This document shows positions 39,504 to 47,778 of a DNA stretch of 64,000 nucleotides, one piece after another. Within the stretch, counting starts at the first letter, position 1, and the number at the start of each line of letters is the position of its first letter. The stretch is taken from contig NZ_FQVC01000003.1 in assembly GCF_900128975.1 (NCBI RefSeq), forward strand, positions 62,001 through 126,000. Direction: 5' to 3'. This DNA comes from Devosia limi DSM 17137 (GTDB lineage: Bacteria; Pseudomonadota; Alphaproteobacteria; Rhizobiales; Devosiaceae). The translations under genes and the position numbers were made by a program. The notes under the pieces were generated by a model. That model searched no databases, was not told where the DNA came from, and saw nothing but the letters and a program-made list of their open reading frames with translations.

Positions 39504-41416
39504 AACGACTGTCCTATACCGACATAGATTGCATAGTTCGGATCGCTTTCCCGCTTGTTGAGGGGAAAGGCCAGGTCGAGCCGCAGCGGCCCCAGCCCGG
39601 TAAAGTAACGCGCACCGATACCGGCGCCGAGCCGCAATTCGTCAAAGCTGGGGAACCTGTCCGCCGCGACATAGCCGCCATCGAGGAAGGCCACGACGCC
39701 GATATCCTCGGTCACCTTGGCCCGCGCTTCGAGCGATCCTTCCAGCACATAGCGCCCGCCGGTCACCGTGCCATTGCCGTCATCGACGCCGATGGACTTG
39801 AACGCATAGCCACGCACCGAGCCACCGCCGCCGGCAAAAAACAGCTTGTCGGGCGGGATTTCACCGAGCGAGGGCCCCACCAGCGCGCCGGCCTTGAGCC
39901 GCCCCGCCAGCACGAAATCGTCATTCTCGCCAAAGCCGAAATAGGTCCGCCCTTCCAGCACGAGCCGGGCGGCCGGGTTGCCGTAATGGAATTCGTAGAA
40001 TGGCTCGACATTCCCCGCGAGGTAGAAGCCTTCCGTCGGGTCGACGGAACTGTCGCGCCCGTCATAAACCGCCCCGGCATAGACACCCAATGTCGAGAAG
40101 TCGCGGGTGCCGAACACATCATCGAACCGGCTGCGTTCGAACACCGCCCCGCCCTCGACCGTCAGCTGGTCGGAGAACACATGGGTCAGCCCCAGCCGGC
40201 CATTGGCCGAGGTTTCGGTATAGGTCGGATAGATCGTCCGCTCGGCCGAAATTGCCGCCACAAGGTCGGTATCGGGCGTGAACACCCCCGGCTTGGTAAA
40301 GGTGCCGCCGAAATAATAGTCGAACTGGGCAGTATCGATCGGGAAGGCAATGCTGGCCAATCGCGCGTCCAGCCGCAGGCGCTCGGCCTGTCCGAACAGG
40401 TTCCGCCACAGATGGAAGGCTTCCAGCCCCAGTCCGTCGATGGTCGAATAATTGGCGCCAGCGCCGAAGCGCGCGCCCGGCAATTCCTGCACGATCAGCT
40501 CGAACGGCAATTGTCCGTTCATGTTGATGGCATCGGCCGCCTGCAGCCGTGCTGAACGGAACACTTCGAGCCGATCGAGGCGCTTCTGCGCCAGCGTCAA
40601 CGCATCGGGGTCATATTCTTCGCCCACGGTCAGCCCGGTCTGGCGCCGCACGAAATCGGGGTCCATGCGCTCGGTACCGGTGACGCGCACGTCGCCAAAC
40701 GTGGCATGGCGGCCCGGATTGACCGTAATGGTGACATCGACCGTGTTGGTCGGGTGGTCAGCCACCACATCGCGGCTGACAATCGCCGCCTTGGGATAGC
40801 CCAGCTGCCGCCAGGCTTCGAGCAGCAATTGCTCGGCGCGCAGAACGACGCTGGAGCGCGCCACTTCGCCCGAGCCGAAACCGCGCATCGAGGGCAGGTC
40901 GACAAAATCATTGGGATCGTCGGTCGGCGGCGCCTGATTGACGACGTTGAGACTGTTGAACCGGAACAACGGCCCCGGATTGACCGAAATCGCCACATTG
41001 ATCGGCTGGGTCAGCCTGGTATCCGGCTGCAGTTTGGACGCTTCCGCGCCATTGACGGCGATGCTGATGACCGGGCCGTAATAGCCTTCATTATACAGCG
41101 CCGCCAGAATCCGCCGGTAATCGCCCCGCGCCATCGCCAGAAGGCCCGCCGCGCCGGAGGCCGGCTCCGCCTGATCGGCAACCAGCACCGAGGCATTGTT
41201 CACGACGCTTTCCAGCGCCGGATTACTCACCGCGACCGTCACACTAAAGGGCTGTGGATCGACAATGACGGCTTCGGCGTCCTTGTCGCTCTGATCTTCG
41301 AACAGCTTGATGCCAAAGATCTCAAAGGCATGAGCAGCGGGGGCCAGCATCGTGCTTGTCAGCAGGACACCAACACAGAGAGCGCAGAGACTCGATACAA
41401 AACGCGCGCGTTGCAG
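39500..41416 (-). CDS. tamA: Translocation and assembly module subunit TamA (BamA-family outer-membrane protein)
   Basis: The protein has three POTRA-like domains followed by a 16-strand barrel ending in the outer-membrane signature GIGQSF. From the first ATG (41350) the product begins MLAPAAHAFEIFG, which is only the tail of a signal peptide. The in-frame upstream codons contain no ATG, GTG or TTG, but a CTG at 41414-41416 would give LQRARFVSSLCALCVGVLLT followed by STMLAPAAHA, a complete signal peptide, so the CTG start is used (638 residues). GGAA lies about nine bases before it. TamA and TamB assemble autotransporters and other outer-membrane proteins. Confidence 0.85.
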   Translation of the reverse strand: MQRARFVSSLCALCVGVLLTSTMLAPAAHAFEIFGIKLFEDQSDKDAEAVIVDPQPFSVTVAVSNPALESVVNNASVLVADQAEPASGAAGLLAMARGDYRRILAALYNEGYYGPVISIAVNGAEASKLQPDTRLTQPINVAISVNPGPLFRFNSLNVVNQAPPTDDPNDFVDLPSMRGFGSGEVARSSVVLRAEQLLLEAWRQLGYPKAAIVSRDVVADHPTNTVDVTITVNPGRHATFGDVRVTGTERMDPDFVRRQTGLTVGEEYDPDALTLAQKRLDRLEVFRSARLQAADAINMNGQLPFELIVQELPGARFGAGANYSTIDGLGLEAFHLWRNLFGQAERLRLDARLASIAFPIDTAQFDYYFGGTFTKPGVFTPDTDLVAAISAERTIYPTYTETSANGRLGLTHVFSDQLTVEGGAVFERSRFDDVFGTRDFSTLGVYAGAVYDGRDSSVDPTEGFYLAGNVEPFYEFHYGNPAARLVLEGRTYFGFGENDDFVLAGRLKAGALVGPSLGEIPPDKLFFAGGGGSVRGYAFKSIGVDDGNGTVTGGRYVLEGSLEARAKVTEDIGVVAFLDGGYVAADRFPSFDELRLGAGIGARYFTGLGPLRLDLAFPLNKRESDPNYAIYVGIGQSF

Positions 41417-41945
41417 TTGACCAGTTCCCGCCTGTTACGCATCAACCCACCAAGGGGCGGAAGACGTACCCTAATACAAGAGCCAGAAGATTCCGTTAAG
41501 CGACTGCACTTTAGCGCCGCCTGCCCGCCCAGGATCTCCTCACCTGGCCAGCAGTGTAAGGCGGCAAGCAGTATGCGACAACCTCATCGGCGATTTGCTG
41601 TAAATTGTCATGACCGCCGTTGCCGATGGGCTACAGTTACCCAAGCGTTAACCCCGCCGCGCCCCCCCTGACGGCCCAGCCGCGCAAGCCGCCTGATCGG
41701 CGCTCCAGCCCTGCCCCGCGCACTCTCGCCCTTGCGCTGATCGCCGGTGATCATCCCGTCGACATTTTTCCCGCCGATCCGCGTCATGGGCGGCGCCCCG
41801 TGCGAAGTGGCGCCAGAACGTGTAAGGTTGCAAATGCCCCGCCGGGCTTGCTGCCCGCGGAAACAAAAGCATAGGCCGCCCAAAGGCTTGACGCAGAAGC
41901 CCCACGGGGTTCACCTAATGGCATCTGCCCTCGAAGGACCTTCAA
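41417..41945. other. 529-base gap between tamA and the SDR gene
   Basis: No convincing gene is seen. Short frames on both strands lack ribosome sites and family resemblance. The left half should hold the tamA promoter and the right half that of the SDR gene. A GC hairpin-like stretch occurs near 41833-41860 (CCCCGCCGGGC-TTG-CTGCCCGCGG). TTGACG at about 41888 could be a -35 box for the SDR gene, but no good -10 follows. Confidence 0.4.
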
Positions 41946-42722
41946 ATGTATCAGACGCTCGACCCCAAAACCCTGACAGTCTTCATCACCGGGGCGACGT
42001 CCGGCTTTGGCGCCGCTGCTGCGCGGCGCTATGTCGCCGCTGGCGGCAAGGTCATCGCTACCGGCCGCCGCGGCGAGCGCCTCAAGGAACTGCAGGACCA
42101 GATCGGCGCTGAAAACTGCCACATCATCGAGTTGGACGTGCGCGACCGCGCCGCCATCGACGCCGCCATATCAGCCATCCCCGCCCCCTTCGCTGGCATC
42201 AATGTCGTGCTGGCCAATGCCGGCCTGGCGCTCGGCCTGCAGCCCGCCGCCGAGACCGACATCACCGACTGGGAAACCATGATCGACACCAATGTCACCG
42301 GCTTTGTCTACACGGTGCGGGCCCTGCTGCCCGGCCTGATCGAACGCGGCGGCGGCCATGTCGTCACCCTGGGTTCGGTCGCCGGCGACTATCCCTATCC
42401 GGGCGGCAGCGTCTATGGCGCCACCAAGGCCTTCGTCAAGCAGTTCGCCCTCAACCTGCGCGCCGACCTGCAGGGCAAGAATGTCCGCGTCACCAATATC
42501 GAGCCCGGCCTGACCGAAACCGAATTCTCGCTGGTCCGCTTCAAGGGCGACGAGGGCCAGGCCAACAAGCCCTATGAAGGCACCACCCCGATGAACGCCG
42601 ACGACATCGCCGAAGCCATCTTCTGGTCCACCACCCTGCCGGCGCATGTCAATATCAACCGCCTGCAGATGATGGCCACCACCCAGGCCTTCGCCCCCTT
42701 CGACATCTACCGCCGCGGCTGA
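41946..42722 (+). CDS. YdfG-like NADP-dependent short-chain dehydrogenase
   Basis: A 258-residue SDR with the nucleotide motif TGATSGFG, the ATGRRGERL segment that favours NADP, LANAG, and the catalytic Ser (LGSVAGDYPYPGG) and YGATKAFVK. The overall look is that of YdfG/serine 3-dehydrogenase, which oxidise L-serine, L-allo-threonine or 3-hydroxy acids. Whether it belongs to the oxygenase cluster that follows is unclear; the spacing to the next gene is 45 bases. Confidence 0.85.
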   Translation: MYQTLDPKTLTVFITGATSGFGAAAARRYVAAGGKVIATGRRGERLKELQDQIGAENCHIIELDVRDRAAIDAAISAIPAPFAGINVVLANAGLALGLQPAAETDITDWETMIDTNVTGFVYTVRALLPGLIERGGGHVVTLGSVAGDYPYPGGSVYGATKAFVKQFALNLRADLQGKNVRVTNIEPGLTETEFSLVRFKGDEGQANKPYEGTTPMNADDIAEAIFWSTTLPAHVNINRLQMMATTQAFAPFDIYRRG

Positions 42723-42767
42723 CACGTCGGGGGGCCCGGCCACCCCCAAAAAACAGCGGAGACCCCC

Positions 42768-43424
42768 ATGAAACTGCCCCTGCTCGTCGTCGCCACCTCC
42801 CTGCTGCTCGCCGGCGGCCCCAGTGCCGCCGCGCCGCTCAAGCTCGCCGAGATCGCCACCACCTGCCTTGCCAGTCCCCTCACCGACTGCACCGTGCAGA
42901 CCGCCGGCTTCATCAATGCCGACTATGCCGACCTGCCATCGCGTCTCGCCTGGCAAACCCAGGCGGGCATCTCGGCCACCGATGGGAGCGTCGGCGGCTT
43001 CGTGCTGTTCCAGAATATCGATGGCGAATGGACGGTGCTCGATTCCGCCTTTGATGCGGCCGTTTTCCTGCTGCCCCGCCAGGCCAATTGGGGCCTGCTG
43101 CACATCCCCGGCTACACGGCTGGCACCGGCAGCTTCAATGCCGACCGGCTCTACCAGCAGGGTGAGACGGGCTGGACCGCCATCGATCTGGACAGCTGGC
43201 AGAGCGCTATCGGCCCCTTGCTCCCCAAGGGTCTCGAAATCTGGAAGGGCGTCGCCTACGACTTCACCAGCTTCTATGACGATCTCAACGCCCATACAGC
43301 GCTATGGGCCTCCGACGACGCCAATTGCTGCCCGACCGGCGGCGATGCCGTCATCCACTTTGTCATCGAGGATGGCGCGCTGGTCGCCACCAAACTCGAT
43401 TACACCGCCTCCAGGACGGAGTAA
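42768..43424 (+). CDS. Secreted protein of unknown function
   Basis: A 218-residue protein with a signal peptide (KLPLLVVATSLLLAGGPSAA). The mature part has a Cys pair near the start (TTCLASPLTDC) and a CC pair near the end (DDANCCPTGGDAVIHF). I do not recognise a family; the C-terminal part with GGDAVIHFVIEDGALVATKL looks like a small beta-domain of a kind seen in many secreted unknowns. A GGAG site lies before the ATG. It follows the SDR gene and may be co-transcribed. Confidence 0.7.
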   Translation: MKLPLLVVATSLLLAGGPSAAAPLKLAEIATTCLASPLTDCTVQTAGFINADYADLPSRLAWQTQAGISATDGSVGGFVLFQNIDGEWTVLDSAFDAAVFLLPRQANWGLLHIPGYTAGTGSFNADRLYQQGETGWTAIDLDSWQSAIGPLLPKGLEIWKGVAYDFTSFYDDLNAHTALWASDDANCCPTGGDAVIHFVIEDGALVATKLDYTASRTE

Positions 43425-43610
43425 CTGCAGCGGGCTGGCTTCACGTCAGCCCCACAAGCCCGGCCCGCAAACCCATGGGCGTCGGGGTCGATGGCTGTTG
43501 CTGGCGCCCTGCACCCACCCCTGCGACCCAAATGCGCGGCCTGAACTTTATGCTGGCGACAGCGCGCCCTGCCGCACTATTGTGGCAGGCAGACAAAATG
43601 GAAATGCCCC

Positions 43611-44504
43611 ATGACCGCCATTGACAAAGTAACCCGCGACCTCTGGCAAGTGATTGCCGCTATCGATGAAACCCCGCCCGGCATCGTCCAGGTGACGCTG
43701 CTGCTCGACCAGCAGCTGGCCTTTACCCGCGACGCCGCCCTGCGCCCCGTGGTCTGGCGCCGCAATGGCGAGCAGATCGGCGATGTGGTGGATTTCGAGG
43801 CCATTGGCGAGCGCCTGCCGGTCATCGAGGGCTATGGCTATATCTGGACCAGCTTTGGCAATCCGCCCGCCGAACTGTTCCCCATTCCTGAATATGCCGA
43901 AGCCGACCGCAAGAATATGAGCTGCGGCTCCATCGGCCTGCATGTCTCGGCGCCCCGCGCCGTCGAAAACTTCCTCGATATGGGCCACTTCCCCTATGTC
44001 CATACCGACATTCTGGGCGCCGAGCCGCATACCGAGGTCAAGGAATACGACGTCGAGGTCTCCGAGGAGCGCGACGAAGTGCTGGCCACCCGCTGCCGCT
44101 TCTTCCAGCCCCGTGCCGCCCTCTCGGCCACCGAAGGCCAGGAAGTGGAATATGTCTATCGCGTGCCGCATCCATTCTGCTCGGTGCTCTACAAATCCTG
44201 CCCCGAGGACGACACCCGCCGCGACGTCATCGCCATCTTCCTGCAGCCCATGACCGAAGAACGCTGCCGCGCCCATTTACTGCAATCCATGGTGGACTCG
44301 GTTTCGACCATCACCGAGCTGCGCCGCTTCCAGCAGACTATTTTCGGCCAGGACAAGCCGATCCTGGAAAACCAGTATCCCAAGCGCCTGCCGCTTGATC
44401 CGCGCTCGGAAACCCCGATCCGCGCCGACAAATCCGCCATCGCCTACCGCCGCTGGCTCAGCCAGAAAGGCATCACCTACGGCGTCATTCCCCAGGCAGG
44501 CTGA
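43611..44504 (+). CDS. Stand-alone catalytic subunit of a Rieske-type oxygenase (no Rieske domain)
   Basis: A 297-residue protein matching only the C-terminal catalytic domain of VanA/PaO-type ring-hydroxylating oxygenases. The mononuclear iron site is visible as NFLDMGHFPYVHTDILG, with the Asp, two His and the bridging Asn/Asp pattern D-x2-H-x4-H. The usual N-terminal Rieske domain (CxH...CxxH) is absent. The upstream 186 bases do not encode one. The next gene supplies a Rieske domain fused to a reductase, so the two genes together would make a complete mono-oxygenase or demethylase. The substrate is unknown. Confidence 0.82.
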   Translation: MTAIDKVTRDLWQVIAAIDETPPGIVQVTLLLDQQLAFTRDAALRPVVWRRNGEQIGDVVDFEAIGERLPVIEGYGYIWTSFGNPPAELFPIPEYAEADRKNMSCGSIGLHVSAPRAVENFLDMGHFPYVHTDILGAEPHTEVKEYDVEVSEERDEVLATRCRFFQPRAALSATEGQEVEYVYRVPHPFCSVLYKSCPEDDTRRDVIAIFLQPMTEERCRAHLLQSMVDSVSTITELRRFQQTIFGQDKPILENQYPKRLPLDPRSETPIRADKSAIAYRRWLSQKGITYGVIPQAG

Positions 44505-44608
44505 TGCTGACTGCGGGGCGCCCCACAGATAGAAATGCACCCCGCCCCGTACGCCAGGGCGGCTGACCCGACCTCATCCGATCGTGGCGCGATCCCAATA
44601 TTTCTCGG

Positions 44609-46381
44609 ATGACCAATATGGCTCTCAGTGTTTCCGACCCCACCTGGTTTCCCATCGCCAGTTCGGCCGATCTGCCGCTCCGCCACGTCTATCATGGCCA
44701 ATTGCTGGGCCGTGAACTCGCCGTCTGGCGCGCCGACGACGGCAATGTGAACGTCTGGGAAAACCGCTGCCTGCATCGCGGCGTGCGCCTCTCCATCGGC
44801 GTCAACGAGGGTGCCGAGCTCAAGTGCCAGTATCATGGCTGGCGCTATGCCAACCGTTCGGCCGGCTGCACCTATATTCCCGCCCATCCCGCCGATGCTC
44901 CAGCCCGCCGCATCACCAACAAGACCTATCCGGCCGTCGAGGCCTTTGGTCTCGTCTGGTCGGCCGGCAATGAGGACGTCCCCTTCGCGCCCTTCCCCGG
45001 CGCCGACAGCGGCGACTGGTTCGCCCTGCGCCCGATGCCGCTCAATGCCCCGGCCGAAGCCGTGATGGCCGCGCTCCTTGGTTACGCCTTCCAGCCCGCC
45101 ACTGCCCTCGATGCACCGGCAGCCGACATGCAGGCCGAGCCCCTGCCCGGCTTTGCCGTCCGCCTCACCGCCCATGCCGGCGCCGAGCGTCAGGCCGCAA
45201 TCTTCTTCGTCCAGCCCGTCGATGCCGCCCGTTCGGTCATTCGCGGGCTGCTCGATACCACCCCCGCCGACCGCCTTGCCGTGCTGCGCCACCACAATGA
45301 ACGTCTCGACAAGCTGCGGACGCGTCTCGAGCGCGAAGCCGCCCGCCAGCCGGCTCCCGCGCCACTGCAGCCCAGCTTTGACAAGGTCTCGGTCGAACTC
45401 TCCACCATGCCCGAAATCGCCATTCCGCGCGGCACCACGCTCAATGTCGTGGTCAAGCGCAAATGGACCACCGCCGATGGCATTATCGGCTTCGAGCTGG
45501 CCGGGATCGACGACAACCACCTGCCCACCTTCCAGCCCGGCGCCCATATCGACGTCCACCTGCCCAATGGCCTGATCCGGCAATATTCGATCACCAATGG
45601 CCCCGGCGAACTGCTGAGCTATGTCATCGGCGTCAAGCAGGAGAATGCCGGCAAGGGCGGCTCCAAGGTGCTGGCCGAAACCGTGCGCGAAGGCGACGTG
45701 CTGGCCATTTCCGAGCCACGCAACAATTTCCCGCTGCGCCGCGACGCCACCCGCACCGTGCTGCTGGCGGGCGGCATCGGCATCACCCCGCTGCTGTCGA
45801 TGGCCCGCTTCCTCGACAAGTCGAGCCTGCCCTATGAGCTGCATTACTTCGTCCGCTCGGGCGAACATGTCGCCTTCCGCGAGCAGCTCGATCTGCTGGT
45901 CGGCAAGGTCATCATCCATACCGGCCTGCCGCCCGACGCGGTCGGCACCACCATCGCCACGACGCTTGGCGCCCATAGCCGCGCCCAGCACGTCTATGTC
46001 TGCGGCCCCGGCCCCATGCTCGAAACCGTGCGCAATACCGCCGCCGGTCTCGGCTGGCCCGAAGAGGCCGTCCACTTCGAATATTTCAAGAACGACAAGG
46101 TCATCGACGCCTCGTCCACCTTCGAAGTCGAATTGGCCCGCTCGGCCATGACTCTGCAGATCCCCTCGGGCAAGACCATCCTCGAAGTCATGCGCGACAA
46201 TGGCCTCATCGTCCCCAGCTCCTGCGAACAGGGCGCCTGCGGCACCTGCCTCACCACCGTCATGGAAGGCGAGGTCGACCATCAGGACGTCTATCTCAAC
46301 GAGAGCGAAAAGCGCTCCAATACCTGCATGATGACCTGCGTCTCCCGCGCCAGATCCGCCCGCCTGGTACTGGATATCTGA
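44609..46381 (+). CDS. Fusion of a Rieske domain with a VanB-type ferredoxin reductase
   Basis: The 590-residue protein has three redox parts. Residues 1-110 are a Rieske domain with C54-x-H56 and C73-x2-H76 (CLHRG, CQYHGW). After a linker come the flavin domain (RQYSITNGPGE) and NAD domain (LLAGGIGITPLLSMARFL). The C-terminus is a plant-type [2Fe-2S] ferredoxin domain with C539-x4-C544-x2-C547-x29-C577. Electrons would run NAD(P)H - flavin - ferredoxin - Rieske - catalytic iron in the separate 43611 protein. The ATG at 44609 is used; a second in-frame ATG is three codons later. Confidence 0.87.
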   Translation: MTNMALSVSDPTWFPIASSADLPLRHVYHGQLLGRELAVWRADDGNVNVWENRCLHRGVRLSIGVNEGAELKCQYHGWRYANRSAGCTYIPAHPADAPARRITNKTYPAVEAFGLVWSAGNEDVPFAPFPGADSGDWFALRPMPLNAPAEAVMAALLGYAFQPATALDAPAADMQAEPLPGFAVRLTAHAGAERQAAIFFVQPVDAARSVIRGLLDTTPADRLAVLRHHNERLDKLRTRLEREAARQPAPAPLQPSFDKVSVELSTMPEIAIPRGTTLNVVVKRKWTTADGIIGFELAGIDDNHLPTFQPGAHIDVHLPNGLIRQYSITNGPGELLSYVIGVKQENAGKGGSKVLAETVREGDVLAISEPRNNFPLRRDATRTVLLAGGIGITPLLSMARFLDKSSLPYELHYFVRSGEHVAFREQLDLLVGKVIIHTGLPPDAVGTTIATTLGAHSRAQHVYVCGPGPMLETVRNTAAGLGWPEEAVHFEYFKNDKVIDASSTFEVELARSAMTLQIPSGKTILEVMRDNGLIVPSSCEQGACGTCLTTVMEGEVDHQDVYLNESEKRSNTCMMTCVSRARSARLVLDI

Positions 46382-46419
46382 TGATGCTCATCTCAACCGT
46401 ACCGTCAGTCGCCTCCCCT

Positions 46420-46545
46420 TCACCTCTCCCCCCGGGGGAGAGGTCGGCGGCTTTGCCGCCGGGTGAGGGGGCCTTCCTGCGCCCACTGCCTCACAGGCCC
46501 CCTCACCCCACCCCTCTCCCCCCAAGGGAGAGGGAGCCACATCGT
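46420..46545. repeat. Pair of GC palindromes between oxygenase and GST genes
   Basis: Two CCTCTCCCCCC...GGGAGAGG units in tandem, related in style to R2 but with a different tail (CCCCCTCACCCCACCC). They occupy most of the 202-base spacer and may attenuate read-through. Confidence 0.5.
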
Positions 46546-46583
46546 GGCGTGACCGGACCATCGAGCAATGAGGAGCGCCTGCA

Positions 46584-47225
46584 ATGACCACGCTTTACGA
46601 TTTCGAACTCTCGGGCAATTGCTACAAGCTGCGCCTGCTGATGAGCATCCTCAGGGTCCCCTATGACGTGGTGCCGGTGGATTTCTATCCCGGCCGCCAG
46701 CACAAGGCCGACTGGTTTTTGAAGCTCAATCCCTTCGGCCAGCTCCCGGTGCTGGAAGACGACGGCCTCGTGCTGCGCGATAGCGGCGCGATCCTGGCCT
46801 ATCTCGCCCGCAAATATGACCCCAGCGGCCTGTGGTTCCCCACCGATCCGGCGACGCTGGCAGACGTGCTCAAATGGCATGCCGTGGCCGATGACATTAC
46901 CGCCACGTCTTCGGCGGCGCGCCTCAATCTGGGCATGTTCTATGATTTCGATCTGGAAAAGGTCCAGCAGGGTGCCCACCGCATCTTCCGCATCATGGAC
47001 GAGCATCTCTGGTTCGGCGAACAGCAGGGCCGCGACTGGCTTTGCGCCCCGGCGCACCCCACCACCGCCGATATCGCCTGCTTCCCCTATGTGATGTTGA
47101 GTGAAGAGGGCGGCATATCCCGCCAGGACTATCCGGCCATCCGCCGCTGGACCGATCGCGTCCGCCGCGTTCCCGGCTTCGTCGTCATGTCGGGCATTTT
47201 CCCCGCCGGTCGCGCCGCCGAGTAA
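46584..47225 (+). CDS. Glutathione S-transferase family protein
   Basis: A 213-residue protein with the thioredoxin-like N-domain (MTTLYDFELSGNCYKLRLLM, LNPFGQLPVLEDDGLVLRDSGAI containing the E/DS glutathione-binding motif) and an all-helical C-domain with HPTTADIACFPYV. It lies in the same direction as the split oxygenase, so it may handle an electrophilic oxidation product. The exact substrate cannot be told. GAGGAGCG lies before the ATG. Confidence 0.9.
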   Translation: MTTLYDFELSGNCYKLRLLMSILRVPYDVVPVDFYPGRQHKADWFLKLNPFGQLPVLEDDGLVLRDSGAILAYLARKYDPSGLWFPTDPATLADVLKWHAVADDITATSSAARLNLGMFYDFDLEKVQQGAHRIFRIMDEHLWFGEQQGRDWLCAPAHPTTADIACFPYVMLSEEGGISRQDYPAIRRWTDRVRRVPGFVVMSGIFPAGRAAE

Positions 47226-47235
47226 TCCGGCTGCA

Positions 47236-47252
47236 GGGGGGATGCGCCCCCC
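47236..47252. terminator. GC hairpin between convergent GST and MarR genes
   Basis: GGGGGG-ATGCG-CCCCCC lies in the 31-base gap between the two stops. There is no T-run, so it is only a possible bidirectional terminator. Confidence 0.4.
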
Positions 47253-47256
47253 GCGC

Positions 47257-47700
47257 CTATCCCCGCAGCTTGCGCAGCAGCCCCCGCAGCACATCACGCT
47301 CGGCCGCATCCAGCGGCGCCATCGCCTGCGCCTGCGCCACCTCCAATGCTGCCGCGAGTTCGGCCAGCCGGGCACGCCCGGCCGCGCTCAGCGCCACCAC
47401 ATTGCGCCGGCGATCCGTGGCATCCACGTCCCGCACCACCGCACCCGCCGCTTCCAGCCCGCTCAGCGCCGCCACCATATCGCTGCGGTCGATCCGGGTG
47501 CGGCGCGCCAGGTTCGCCTGACTATCGGGTCCATACTGGTCCAGCGTCGCCAGCACCGCAAAGTCGTGCTTGGTCGCGCCCCGCGCCTCCAGCGCCGCGC
47601 CCACCTGCCGGCCAACAAGAACAGCCACCTGGCTCAGCAGCCGGGAATCCTGGCGCTCCAGCAAATCGGCGGTCTCGTGCGGGTCGGTCATGTCCATCAT
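47257..47700 (-). CDS. MarR-family transcriptional regulator
   Basis: A 147-residue winged-helix protein. The recognition region reads DSQANLARRTRIDRSDMVAALSGLEAAG and the wing VRDVDATDRRRNVVALSAAG, both typical of MarR. The perfect palindrome CCAACGAA-N6-TTCGTTGG in the divergent promoter at 47729-47750 is its likely operator, so it should control itself and the ABM gene on the other side. A phenolic or oxidised aromatic ligand would fit the neighbourhood, but this is inference. Confidence 0.9.
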   Translation of the reverse strand: MMDMTDPHETADLLERQDSRLLSQVAVLVGRQVGAALEARGATKHDFAVLATLDQYGPDSQANLARRTRIDRSDMVAALSGLEAAGAVVRDVDATDRRRNVVALSAAGRARLAELAAALEVAQAQAMAPLDAAERDVLRGLLRKLRG

Positions 47701-47728
47701 TCACCCCTAGCAAAAACCGTTGACAGCA

Positions 47729-47750
47729 CCAACGAAATATAATTCGTTGG
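47729..47750. promoter_or_regulatory. MarR operator with embedded TATAAT box
   Basis: Perfect eight-base arms CCAACGAA (47729-47736) and TTCGTTGG (47743-47750) around ATATAA. A perfect -10 hexamer TATAAT (47738-47743, plus strand) lies inside it, so binding would occlude polymerase. A TTGACA at 47720 is too close (12 bases) to pair with this box. Confidence 0.75.
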
Positions 47751-47760
47751 AAGCGCCAAT

Positions 47761-47778
47761 GTTGGCTAAACCAACGAA
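47761..47778. promoter_or_regulatory. Second, partial MarR site
   Basis: GTTGG-CTAAA-CCAAC is a perfect five-base inverted repeat, and its right arm continues as CCAACGAA, identical to the left arm of the main operator. It touches the start codon of the ABM gene. Confidence 0.5.

Noticed and set aside
43425-43610. Frameshifted Rieske domain upstream of the catalytic oxygenase gene
   Set aside because: The 186 bases encode no CxH or CxxH pattern in any forward frame, so the catalytic gene is not a broken VanA-type gene.
44477-46282. 601-codon minus-strand open frame opposite the Rieske-reductase fusion
   Set aside because: All cofactor motifs are on the plus strand. The minus frame is a glycine/aspartate-rich shadow.
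47720-47743. TTGACA and TATAAT as one sigma-70 promoter
   Set aside because: The spacing is only 12 bases. The TATAAT is kept as a likely -10 box inside the operator, but the TTGACA cannot be its partner.
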